From Seminavis robusta (lineage: Eukaryota; Bacillariophyta; Bacillariophyceae; Naviculales; Naviculaceae): 64,000 nt of DNA. Positions 19,421 to 29,006 of this stretch are shown one piece after another. The notes below the pieces were generated by a model. It was not told the DNA's origin. It saw nothing but the letters and a program-made list of their open reading frames with translations, and did not search any database. The translations under genes were made by a program, and so were the position numbers. Position 1 is the stretch's first letter, and every line of letters begins with the position of its first letter. The DNA is taken from the NCBI GenBank assembly GCA_903772945.1, contig CAICTM010000292.1:1-64000 (forward strand), in the 5' to 3' direction.

Positions 19421-21163
19421 TTATTCGGAAAGGGGAGGCGGAACATCACCGACATCGTCACTGTCGTGGTTGGAAGATTTCCCGTTGGTGCGGCCATTGT
19501 TCTCGAGTTGAGAAATCAGTTGCTGTACTGCTCGTTCCAGTTGTTCCCGAGAAAACCCATTTACCGCATTCGCCACTTCTTGTTGCGCATCGAATCGAGC
19601 CATGTTTCGTCCATATTCTCTTGCGGCTTGCCCCGTTCGCTTGACCTTTTTCAGTGCCGTTTCAAAGTCTTTTTGGCGCACTGGTCGCACGGTGTCCTCG
19701 GTGTTGGCTGATTGTGGTGGCTCCTTTGCTACTGCCGTTTGGTTCTTTCCATTTTTGGCTGCTGCTGTTGTTGTTGGTTTCTTTGTCGTTTTCTTTTCTC
19801 CCATGACAGCCTTTCTCGATTCCTCCGCCATGATTTCGCGGATTGGTTCCATGGCCGCTGCACGACAGAGTTCTTTGAGATCTGACCCCGAGTATCCTCT
19901 GGTTCGTTCTTTGGATGCCAATTCCGGAAGAAACAATTTGGCGGTTTCGTCCATGGGTTGATCGTGCAGCATGACCCTTAATATTTGTTCTCTGCCTTTG
20001 GCGTCTGGCAGTGGCACCTCAAACGTTCGTGGCATGCGTCTCAAAATGGCAGAATCAATCAACTGTGGTCGATTGGTGGCCCCCAAGACGAGTACCGGTG
20101 CCTGATGACAATTGGTGGTGATTCCATCCCATAGGGTGAGGAATTCAGCCTTGAGACTTTCCATGGATTTGCTAGCCGATGGATCGACCGTGTCACTCAA
20201 AAAGGTGTCCTGGAAACAAACAGCAATAACAATAAAAGAACTTGAGAACAATGGCTTGACGAACAACAGACAAAATACACATCATAAGAATATACTCACC
20301 AACTCATCAATAAAAATAATGGCCGGTGCCAGTTTGCGCGCCAGACTGAATGTGGCAGCCACCAACTTGTTGGATTCTCCCACCCACTTGTTTAGAATTT
20401 TGGAAAGTTTAATGGGAATAAAGACGGCATCACTCTCTCTGGCAATGGCCTTGGCCAGGAGTGTTTTTCCACATCCGGGTCGTCCATAGAGCAAAATGCC
20501 GGAGGGTTGTTGTGTCAATTTTCCCTGAAACAGGTCGGGTCGTTGGAGTGGCAAAATGGCCAACTCCCACACTTCTTGTTTGATATGATCCATGCCACCA
20601 ATATCGGAGAAATCCGAGTCAATATCGTCTGGATCAATGACATCTTCGGCAATGTGAGTTTCGTGCGAATTGAGTGGTTTCGCGAGCTGTTTGCCGCGTT
20701 TCTTGAGAATTTCGTTCAAGTGTTTGACGGCCGACGACTTGACCTGATCCACGTCGCCACCACTCTCATCTCCCGTCAGCATTTGTGCCAACGCATTGCT
20801 AAGATTCCAGACGCTGTAGACAAGTACCATGACCAACGTCCCCACCACAACGTCCACCAGCATGGCTTCCAAAACGGTCAATTCCTTGGGATTATTGGCG
20901 TTCTTCTTGCCGCTTTCGGTCATGGCGTTGGCTATCCTGGTGTTTTCGCTGCCATCCGTACTGCTACTGCTGCTCCCACCACCACCACTACCAGTCGATA
21001 GCTCCACATTGACACTGCTCTTGCTCCCTTCTCCAGGAACCCAAGCAGCGGGAGGGGAAGAAGAGTCACGCTTGTGCAAACCAGTCACCTCATGCAACAC
21101 GGCCAATGTATTCCACAGCAAGTTGCTGCCAAAAAGGGTGTGGTTGGTGGAAGAATGCGACAT
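19421..21163 (-). CDS. Msp1/ATAD1-like AAA+ ATPase, membrane protein extractor
   Basis: Two exons: 21163-20300 and 20209-19421, with a 90-bp GT-AG intron (20210-20299; GTGAGT...TTTCCAG) that splits the Walker B region IIFIDEL|DTF. The product is about 550 aa starting at MSHSST; the in-frame TTG at 21181 is not needed. A Ser/Gly-rich N-terminus is followed by one transmembrane helix (about 97-122). The AAA domain then has Walker A GRPGCGKT (227-234), pore-loop NKWVGES (258-264), Walker B IIFIDE (282-287), GATNRPQ (331-337), Arg fingers RRMP (347-350) and sensor-2 [12 protein letters not shown]. The order and the KWVGES/GSDLKE motifs match Msp1/ATAD1, which removes mislocalised tail-anchored proteins from the outer mitochondrial and peroxisomal membranes. 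The C-terminus has a charged low-complexity insert ([14 protein letters not shown]), and the N-terminal extension is longer than in yeast or human. The function is inferred from family. Confidence 0.9.
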
Positions 21164-21484
21164 GGTGCCTCTCCTTTTCAATAGCTAAGTTCAACAAGAG
21201 CAACAGACCCGTCACTTTCAGAATGGCAACTGCTCTAGCTAGTATCACAACAATCACAACGCACTCGGCAACCCATCGTTTTGTGTGGTCTCTCGGGGTT
21301 TCGTCGTCGTCGTCGGGGCGCGAAACGGATGAGGGTTCGTGACGTGGCTGGCTAAGATGGGACTGAAACGAAACAGCAGAGCTGGTGAAAGACATTTGTT
21401 GTGGAGGGTTCTCTCTTTCCCTTCCTTTCTGATGGACTTCGATTTTCAATTGTGCATCCACCTCCATCTACCTTTAGCGGAAAG
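21164..21484. promoter_or_regulatory. Divergent intergenic region (Msp1-like / enoyl-CoA isomerase)
   Basis: 321 bp between divergent ATGs. A GTCGTCGTCGTC run lies at 21304-21315. No defined promoter motif is visible. Confidence 0.4.
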
Positions 21485-22518
21485 ATGGCCAAACCCTTTG
21501 AAAAGATCTTTGCCGAGGCAACCACAACACCCTCACCGCACGGAAGAGGAACCGTTTCCATTTGTCGACGGGGAGGCAGTAATAATAATACTGGATCCAT
21601 CCTTGTCGTGGCCATCAATCGACCCAAAGCCAGGAATGCTTTGAGTGATGACACGTACGAAGATCTGCTGGAGGTTCTGGAACGGGCCAAGAATGATCCC
21701 TCCATTGCCGCAGTGGTTTGGACCGGAGCCGGATCTTATTTTTGCAGCGGAGCCGATGTCAAGAATAAAAAATTCGACTTGGCCAGTTTCCAAGAGGGAG
21801 ATCCCGTCCTTTTGCAGCCCAATGGTCGCTTCATGATGGCCATGGTATCTTTTCCCAAGCTAATCTGTGCCGCTGTCCAAGGACCCACCGTGGGAATTGC
21901 CGCATCGGCGCTGCTGCAATGTGATTTGGTCTACTTTTCACAAAAGGCGTTCTTTTGGGCTCCCTTTGCCAGATTGTCGTTGGGTAAGGAACAAAAATAT
22001 CAAAACCAGAATCTTTTGATCGCTTTCATTTATGTCCAGGTTACACTCATGTCCTCCCCCGCTCCATCTTTCTTTTTTGTTTTACAGTTCCAGAGCTGAC
22101 AGCGTCCGCCACCCTCATTGAGACCATGGGCTTGTCCAAAGCCAACGAAATCTTGCTATTGGGGAAACGAGTGGATGCCAAGACGGCATTGGATTGGGGA
22201 ATTTGCTCACAAGTCATTACCGACTGTGATCTATCATCGGGTGATCCATTCCATCCCAATAGTCTGGCCAGTCGCATGTGCCAAGACATTGACAAGAGAC
22301 TCCTGTCATTGACCAATGGACCGGCCACGGCACAAGTATTCTGCACCTTGGTCAAGGGAGCACGACGTTCTCGAATGCACCAGGTCTTGCTACGAGAGCT
22401 TGCCGTTCTCGATCAACGATTTCGAAATGGCGAAGTATTGGAGGCAGCCAAGCAATTGGTGATTGGAGCCCAGAAAAAGAAGAAGAAAGAAGCCAGAGCA
22501 CCTCGCAGTCGGTTGTAG
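21485..22518 (+). CDS. Peroxisomal delta3,delta2-enoyl-CoA isomerase / crotonase-family protein
   Basis: Two exons: 21485-21983 and 22088-22518, with a 104-bp intron GTAAGG...TTTTACAG. The product is 309 aa. Crotonase hallmarks are AINRPKARNALS (43-54), oxyanion-hole CSGAD (87-91) and GPTVGIAASALLQCDLVY (133-150). The sequence APFARLSLVPELTASATL across the splice junction fits the ECI2/PECI-type isomerase pattern, in which the Glu after Pro (E169) is the catalytic base and the second hydratase Glu is missing. The C-terminus is a basic tail ending in SRL, a canonical type 1 peroxisomal targeting signal. It would shift double bonds of unsaturated fatty-acyl-CoAs during peroxisomal beta-oxidation. 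The ATG at 21485 is used because the longer frame starts only with GTG. Confidence 0.88.
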
Positions 22519-22666
22519 AAAGCAGATACATCTCTTTCCAGAAGGATTTCCAGATGCTAGCTTGTGATTATAGTATTGATAATCTCATTTCCCCCCCGCT
22601 AGCTAGCTACTACGAGAAGTGTAGTTACCCACATACGGTATATATTATGTACTCTTGCATTTTGGG

Positions 22667-24136
22667 TTATTGCAATGCCATCTTGGTCCCAACACCGGCA
22701 ATCGCAACCCCCAAAGCTGCAATGACAGCACACAAACGGCTCTCGAGTTGTTGCCCTCGAGTTGGATTCTTGCTGTTTGCAACGGCGGCACGAAACATGA
22801 GCGTGGGGAAAATGAAAATCAGGGACGTTCCCAGCAGAGCTCCACTCATACTAGCCACAAAGGTAAGATCCGTCACTTTGAGGGCCAAACCCGTCAGGAT
22901 GGCCACCAATCCCACTGTGATTTGATTCAAAAGAAGCACCGATCGTTTGGATTCCGGTACTTGCGCCAGATCCAACAACCCATCCCGTGTCCCCACAAAC
23001 AAGAGCGGGTAGGAGAATATCAAGGATAATCCGACGGCAAAGCGACTCAGACTGATGAGTGTGTCTTTGGTGGAGTAGTTGTTAAGTATCATGGCTGCTG
23101 TGGCCGATCCAAAGGTGAGGAATCCCATGGACGAAACCAAGGCATAAAAGGCAATGGAAAGTCCAAAGGAGGATGCTACCACTGTGTTGAAGCGAGCCAT
23201 GGTGTTGTTTTTGAGTTCTCGGTAGAACTTGGGTGCATTAAAATGAGCAATGTATGCGGTGGACAGCATGGAAACGAGAATGAGTGATTTGGGAGACAGT
23301 GCCCCCATGGCTCCCGTGCTCCCAAAGGAAGGAATCATTCCAGGAGCCAAGTCTTGGACAAACTTTCCCGTTGGAACAATATAGTCTCCACCAAAGTACC
23401 GTGTTCCAATGGCAATGGATGTGTATACCATGCCCATGATTCCTACCAACGAAAAGGGCGCTAGAGATGCCAGATTCTTGACCAAACAGAGTGGCAAAAG
23501 AACCACGGATGTCAATGCCAGCAGTGCCTTGGATCGCGTCGTGACAATGCCAAATGCCGCCAATAGATCCTTGCAGGTATCCGCCAGTACCATGGAATAG
23601 GTGAGATTCCCGGCAAAGCAATCGAGTGCCGACGATGCCGCCACGATCCATGCCATGTTGCCTCGTGTCTTGTCCCAACAATCGGCATAACTCGTGGCAT
23701 GTGTCATGCGACAGACGCGAGCAATCATGGAGAATGTGTAGGCGGAAATGGCCCCCATGATGGCAATCAACACGATTGCTGGGAGGAGGGCACTGGGAGC
23801 ATTGCCAAACGCGGCAATGCCAGCCGGCAGGGATAAAACTCCGGCACCGACAATGGATTTGACTAGATTGAAAATTTCATTGGGAATGGTAGCAGTGCCT
23901 TGTTGCTGTTCCGATTTGCTGCTAGCGCCGCCATGGGAAATGTCAGCTTGTATGGATGGTGATGGATGTGGCTTTGGCAGGCGAGATCTTGGAGTCAGCT
24001 GATTGTTGTTGTTGTTGTGAAAGCCAACGGCAGGGCTACTAGACTGGACCAGGATCCAGAACAACACCAAAACTGCAGCTTTTCTGTGATGGATAGACAT
24101 GTTCGTGCTGTTGCTGTTGGTATCGTTGGGTGCCAT
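22667..24136 (-). CDS. AAAP/SLC38-type amino acid transporter, probably plastid-targeted
   Basis: An intronless gene for 489 aa. From about residue 80 it has the amino acid/auxin permease pattern: NEIFNLVKSIVGAGVLSLPAGIAAFGN is the conserved TM1 region, followed by about ten further hydrophobic helices (AIVLIAIMGAISAYTFSMI, ALLALTSVVLLPLCLV, LVGIMGMVYTSIAIG, SLSRFAVGLSLIFSYPLLF and others). Upstream is a bipartite leader: hydrophobic KAAVLVLFWILVQSSSPAVG, then Phe39 and a Ser/Pro/Arg/Asn-rich stretch. This matches the signal-peptide plus Phe-initiated transit-peptide design (ASAFAP-like) for diatom plastids with four membranes. It probably moves amino acids across an inner plastid membrane. 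The signal could instead begin at Met13. The next gene downstream is convergent, with only 148 bp between the stops. Confidence 0.87.
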   Translation of the reverse strand: MAPNDTNSNSTNMSIHHRKAAVLVLFWILVQSSSPAVGFHNNNNNQLTPRSRLPKPHPSPSIQADISHGGASSKSEQQQGTATIPNEIFNLVKSIVGAGVLSLPAGIAAFGNAPSALLPAIVLIAIMGAISAYTFSMIARVCRMTHATSYADCWDKTRGNMAWIVAASSALDCFAGNLTYSMVLADTCKDLLAAFGIVTTRSKALLALTSVVLLPLCLVKNLASLAPFSLVGIMGMVYTSIAIGTRYFGGDYIVPTGKFVQDLAPGMIPSFGSTGAMGALSPKSLILVSMLSTAYIAHFNAPKFYRELKNNTMARFNTVVASSFGLSIAFYALVSSMGFLTFGSATAAMILNNYSTKDTLISLSRFAVGLSLIFSYPLLFVGTRDGLLDLAQVPESKRSVLLLNQITVGLVAILTGLALKVTDLTFVASMSGALLGTSLIFIFPTLMFRAAVANSKNPTRGQQLESRLCAVIAALGVAIAGVGTKMALQ

Positions 24137-24481
24137 TGTGCAGTGTAATAGGTGTTGGATGTTGGATCAGCAACGGCCTTAATTAATCCTTGATGGCCAT
24201 TGTAGAAATTTTCTCGTCATGCGTCATTTTCCCAGCCTCATTTTTTCGTGCCTTAACCCTACCGACCTGTTCACTGTAAAGTAGCCGTTGTATGCGCTCT
24301 TTCGCGCACCAAAGATCGACGGTTGGAGATCTTAGAGATCTTGTTGCTTTGACCCGAGGCACGCAACGGTGTCCACATCACATCAGTCATCGGCAGACCA
24401 ACAAACAGGAAGGAACAAAAGAGGAGCTACCGTAGCTAGCTTGACCAATAAAGGAACTATTGTACTAGTATAACAGAGACC
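24137..24481. promoter_or_regulatory. Divergent intergenic region (transporter / ABCF)
   Basis: 345 bp between divergent start codons. It includes the partial inverted repeat GGAGATCTTAGAGATCTTG near 24324. No recognisable core promoter element. Confidence 0.4.
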
Positions 24482-26952
24482 ATGGTGGACGAAGAAGAAT
24501 TGGCCGAAGCCCTGTCCAAGGTCCTGCTGAAAGACGAAATTGATGGGTTGGATGAAGATCTGGTCTCCTACATGGGTGGACTGCTGGCCAGCAAGGTGGC
24601 CGAGGATGAAGGGGACCCTGATGCCACTCCCGAAAGTGCCGTGGACGAAGTCCTGGTTCCTTTTTTGGAGTCGGTCGCTTGTCCCGATGACGTGACGGCT
24701 CAAGCCAAGCAAGTGGTGGTGGATCTCTTGTCTGCAGGCGGTGGCGGAACCAACAGCAACCAGGCTGTCACTGAAGGCACGACAACTCGCAAATTGAAAC
24801 AGGGCATTGTCAACATGGCGTCGGATCTGAGTAATCCTGGCAGTTCGGCCGATGAAGATGCCAATCGGTACTTGTGGGGAACTTCGTCGGGGGTCAAGCC
24901 ATCGGCCAATCAACTCATTGATGCGCATACCGACAAGACGTCGGCAAAGGAAAAACGAAAACAACGACAAGAACTAGAAGCTGCACGGCGGTCACTGGAA
25001 GCCGCCAATGCATCGGAAGACGACAAAGGACCCAAATCCCTCGTCAGCATGTCCGTTTCGGCATTTCGAACCAACAATATTACCAAAAACAAGGCCAAGG
25101 ATGTACAGGTTCGAAATGTCACGGTCAGTCTGGACAATGGAACCGTACTCCTCGATGGAGGAGAACTCAAATTTGCCTATCAACGAAGATACGGGCTCAT
25201 TGGAGAGAATGGAGTGGGAAAAACAACACTACTCAAAGCCATTGCCAAAGAAGACGCCATTCCGGGTTTTCCCAAACATTTACGTGTCCTTCACGTCAGA
25301 CAAGAAATTCCAAAACTCACTGACGATGTCTCGGTCTTGCAAGCCGTCATTGATGCCGACATCGAACGCAAAATGCTGCTGGAACGAGAAAAGGAACTCG
25401 AAGCCAAATTAGAAGGTGACGACAGCAACAACAATAGCTCGAACACTGAAGCACTGTCGCTAGCCGCCAAACGGGAAAAACTACAAGCCGGAAATAAAGC
25501 GGGTGAGCAATTTGAAAAGGATCTCAAAGAATTGGATGAAATTTACCAGCGGTTACAGGGTCTGGGATCGGACTCTGCCGAAGCCAAAGCCGCCATGATC
25601 TTGTCCGGGCTACAATTCACGACAGAGATGCAAACATCGCCCATTTCCAGTTTGAGTGGAGGGTGGCAAATGCGAGTGGCGCTGGCAGGTTAGTTACTAG
25701 TTGGTTGATTGGTTGGTTCAGTTTTGTCACCCACCTGCAGCGCCCATATCGTTTTCTCACACTTTTCTCTTTCTCTACTATAGCCGCGCTCTTTGTAGAA
25801 CCTGATCTCTGTTTGCTCGATGAGCCAACCAATCACTTGGATTTAGAGGCGGTTCTCTGGCTTGAAAGCTACATGCAAGACTACAAACACACATTGATTG
25901 TCGTCAGTCATGACAGAGGCTTCCTAAATGAAGTCTGCACGGATATTATGGAATTCAAAAAGAAACAACTGACATACTATCGAGGTAACTATGATACATA
26001 CGTCAAATTGAGAGACTCCAATATCAAGAATGCGCAAAGGGTTTATCAGGCCTACCATGAAAAGCGAGAGCACATGATGGATTTCATCACCAAGTTTCGG
26101 GCCAATGCCAAGCGTGCCACAATGGTGCAGAGTCGCATCAAGGCCGTGGAAAAGATGGATGCCGAGGCGCCCGAGCCGGTAGAACAAGAACAGGTTTGGC
26201 GATTTCACATTCCCAATTCAGAGCCTCTGGGGCGACCCATCATTTCCGTAGATGACGTTTCCTTTGACTACAATCCGCAAACAAAAAAGCACGAGGAATA
26301 CCTGTTGCAGCAGGTGAACTTTGGAGTGGATTTGACGTCCAAGATTGCCATTTTGGGAGCCAACGGACAAGGAAAGACCACTCTGTTGAACTTGATCATG
26401 GGGAAACTCAAGGCTGTCAAGGGAGGCGTATCCATCAACCCTGGGCTTCGCATTGGTCATTTCACGCAACACAGCTCGGACAACTTTGACCTCACCATCT
26501 CGGCCCTCGAGAACCTGCTGAATATGTTTGAGGAGGACAATGTGGACGACCAGGTTATGCGCAGCTTCCTCGGCAAGTTCCAAATCCAAGGCAATGATGC
26601 CATGAAGCCAATGCGGTTCCTCAGTGGAGGTCAAAAGAGCCGCGTCGCCTTTGCTGCTCTGGCGTACAAAAAGCCTCACGTCTTGATCATTGATGAGGGT
26701 TCCAATCACTTGAGTATGGAGGCGGTGGATGCATTGGTGGAGGCTGTTCAAGACTTCAAGGGCGGCTTGATGGTGGTCAGTCACGACCAATACTTTGTCC
26801 AAAAAACTTGCTCCGAGCTGTGGGTTATTGAGCAGGGTCACGCCACTCGTTTCCGTGGTGATTTCGAAGAGTACAAGAAGCACACGGCCGAAGCAACCCA
26901 CAAACGAGTGGAAGAGAGCGTGAAACGAATGCATGATCGCAATAAAGCCTAG
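24482..26952 (+). CDS. ABCF-family ATPase (GCN20/ABCF3-like), soluble twin-ABC protein
   Basis: Two exons: 24482-25688 and 25784-26952, with a 95-bp intron GTTAGT...CTATAG. The product is 791 aa. There are no membrane segments. A GCN20/ABCF3-like N-terminal region (1-200) precedes ABC1, with Walker A GENGVGKT (241-248), LSGGWQM signature (about 391) and Walker B LLDEPTNHLD (413-422). An ABCF linker (YRGNYDTYVKLR to QSRIKAVEKM) follows, then ABC2 with Walker A GANGQGKT (594-601), LSGGQKS (682-688) and an altered Walker B/D-loop IIDEGSNHLS (704-713) where DEPTNHLD is usual. The closest family role is ribosome-linked signalling with Gcn1/Gcn2 in amino-acid starvation, or ribosome rescue. The altered second site keeps the catalytic Glu but loses the D-loop Asp. 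No C-terminal chromodomain-like extension, so it is not eEF3. Confidence 0.92.
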
Positions 26953-27545
26953 CTGTTGCTAAGCTGCTATAGTTTTTGCATTCTCTGCGGAATACTAGCT
27001 AGTTGCCAACTTTGCCAACGCTTACTTCATTATCGTTGAACTAGTACCGATAGTCCGGGTATTGAGTGAACTATCAACAAAAATGAGTATGCTGCAACCC
27101 GGGGTGAACTTGCTCAAGGAATAAGCAGATCATTTGATGGAGTTGCAGCTGGATCAGAAATCTGACCCGCACAGCTTCATCCCTACCAGCTAGTAGAGGA
27201 TCTGGAACCATGCCACCGGGCACACAAGTGCCATTCTCCAAATCAGTGTCAAGAGCATTCTCAATTGACAGCGATTTCAATCTTGACCCATCGTTGATTT
27301 CCTTGTGCTGCCAATATGAAGAGTTGGCTGATTTCTAAGATGAAGCCCAGCTGGTGCAGAGCATGCTTTGCCGCCATGGGAAATGCAAAGAGCCCGCAGT
27401 ATCAAAGAAATGGGAGAGGTGGGATCTACATACCCAAAACTAGATGATCTTATGCCGAAAAAGCGTCAAAACTACAGCATGGTACATCAAGATCGATGAG
27501 AAAAGGAGGAAAAGAGTGTCGTCTAGCTAGCTAGCTTCAAAACAG
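26953..27545. other. Intergenic, no gene seen
   Basis: 593 bp between convergent genes. It holds only short ORFs and a CTAGCTAGCTAGCTT run at 27524-27538. Confidence 0.5.
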
Positions 27546-28139
27546 TTATGCAGATCTCGCAGCGGTTGCTGTTCGCTGCTCAATGGCGTCACAACGTGCT
27601 TCACATGCAGCAGCAGAAGCAGCAGCAGCAGTCGTGGCAGTGGGGGTGCTGTAGCAGTCAGCGATCTTGGCAGAGTTCATGGTCATGGAAGACACTGCGT
27701 AGACGCGACGTGCTTCTGCCATATCCCTAGCGCCCAACAGGATGCCCCTGCTCACAGAATCCCTGTTCAGCTCCATGGAAATTGCTGCCAGACTCTGCGA
27801 CACATCACCCATGCTGCTGTCGTTTCGCTTTTTATGCGCCGCTTGTATTTGCAAGATTGCTTGGACAGAGTTCTTTCGAATTTCCGGAAGTCCCTTGTTG
27901 AGCATTTGTTCCAAGCCCCGGCGGGTATACCTCGACTCATCCAGCGTCCCCTTCTTTCGGAGTGTTTTTCGCAAGCTCACATAAACTTTGGCAAGCTCTG
28001 CTCTGGAAAACCACAGGACTTCGCACTGCTCAGCATCGAGGGCGTAGAGCTCAGGAGCCTCGGAGGCTGAGTTGCTTCCGAAGGTAACGCGCTTCCTTTG
28101 TTGTTCCAGCATGGAAGACGATGAAGTTTGTTTAGTCAT
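27546..28139 (-). CDS. Small RGLE-motif protein of a diatom-type hypothetical family
   Basis: An intronless gene for 197 aa, ATG at 28139. Near the N-terminus EVLWFSRAELAKVYVSLRKT is followed by DESRYTRRGLEQML and then a helix IRKNSVQAILQIQAAHKKR. The order (W-[FY]-[ST]-R-x-E, then RGLE, then a basic helix ending in a Q..AAH-like turn) is one I recall from an expanded family of small diatom proteins without assigned function. I cannot cite a domain name. The C-terminus is Ala-rich low complexity. There is no signal peptide or membrane helix, so it is cytosolic or nuclear. Confidence 0.75.
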   Translation of the reverse strand: MTKQTSSSSMLEQQRKRVTFGSNSASEAPELYALDAEQCEVLWFSRAELAKVYVSLRKTLRKKGTLDESRYTRRGLEQMLNKGLPEIRKNSVQAILQIQAAHKKRNDSSMGDVSQSLAAISMELNRDSVSRGILLGARDMAEARRVYAVSSMTMNSAKIADCYSTPTATTAAAASAAACEARCDAIEQRTATAARSA

Positions 28140-28701
28140 GGTGTGGTGAGATGATGAGAAAGAAGAAAGTTGGTTTGGTTCGAGTTGAGTGTTTTTTGGT
28201 TTGGTGTTGGGTTAAATTGTGAGAAGGCTTGGAGACTACTTGAAGCTTCCTATTCTTCGCGTGGTTGATCCAGCTGTTGATACCGCTGGTTGGTTGCTGC
28301 TGTGTGCTGGACCTGACAATTGCAAGATAGATACAAATACTCAGTGGTTGGCATGTCGGCATGATGCTTTGGCAACCTCTCCTACAGTTTGTTACCAGTG
28401 TGCAAGATGGAATAACCAGCATGCAAGCTTCAACCGATCTGACAGAATAGAAAGACCCTTGTGAAGTTGCGTTAAATCATTGTGTGTTGGGGGAGACTAA
28501 AAAGGCTTCTTGGTCTGCACTCGGTACGCAACACGCAAAAAGGCTTCACCAGAGACCAGCAGCTCCAGCGAAAGAACGAAAGAACCCCGCTTCTTTTACA
28601 TACCAGTGCGCATGTGCGCATGCCTTGTTCGGGCCTGCAATGGCCCTCGATCGTTGATACCGGTACGTAGATACGAGCAAAGAATCAAAGGTGCAGCAGC
28701 T
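28140..28701. other. Intergenic, no gene seen
   Basis: 562 bp upstream of the RGLE gene. It contains short ORFs without motifs and one GATACCGGTAC palindrome at 28656-28666. Confidence 0.5.
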
Positions 28702-29006
28702 GGAAGGCACCAGGTTTTACCCGCTTCGCCAAAAAAGTCGCGATAGTCGCGCTAATGTCGCGCTAAAAGTCGCCGTATAGTCGTGCGCGACTTTAATTTG
28801 AATCCAAATAGTCGCGATATAGTCGCGGTAAAGTCGCGGTAAAATACTAGTTATTTACAAGCAAAGTCGTCCTAAAGTCGTTCTAAAGTCGCGAAAGTCG
28901 TTCTAGTCGCGGTGAAAAGTCGCGATAAAGTCGCGGTGCGCGACTTTAGAACGACTTTCGCGACTTTAGAACGACTATTGACTATTGAGAGAACCTGGTG
29001 CCTTCC
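28702..29006. mobile_element. Foldback element C with AGTCGCG motif array
   Basis: The terminal inverted repeats are GGAAGGCACCAGGTTTT (28702-28718) and AGAACCTGGTGCCTTCC (28990-29006), with 16 of 17 bases complementary. The 270 bp between them is almost entirely AGTCGCG(N)TAA-like units (about 15-18), roughly every 11-12 bp. Most run in the plus orientation, with reverse-complement units (CGCGACTTTA, AACGACTTT) in a hairpin at 28935-28976 and around 28772-28786. There is no ORF of its own. Overlapping ORFs are artefacts of the repeat. Confidence 0.8.

Noticed and set aside
28735-28980. Centromeric or telomeric satellite
   Set aside because: Only about 250 bp long and bounded by inverted repeats; the motif does not match telomere repeats.
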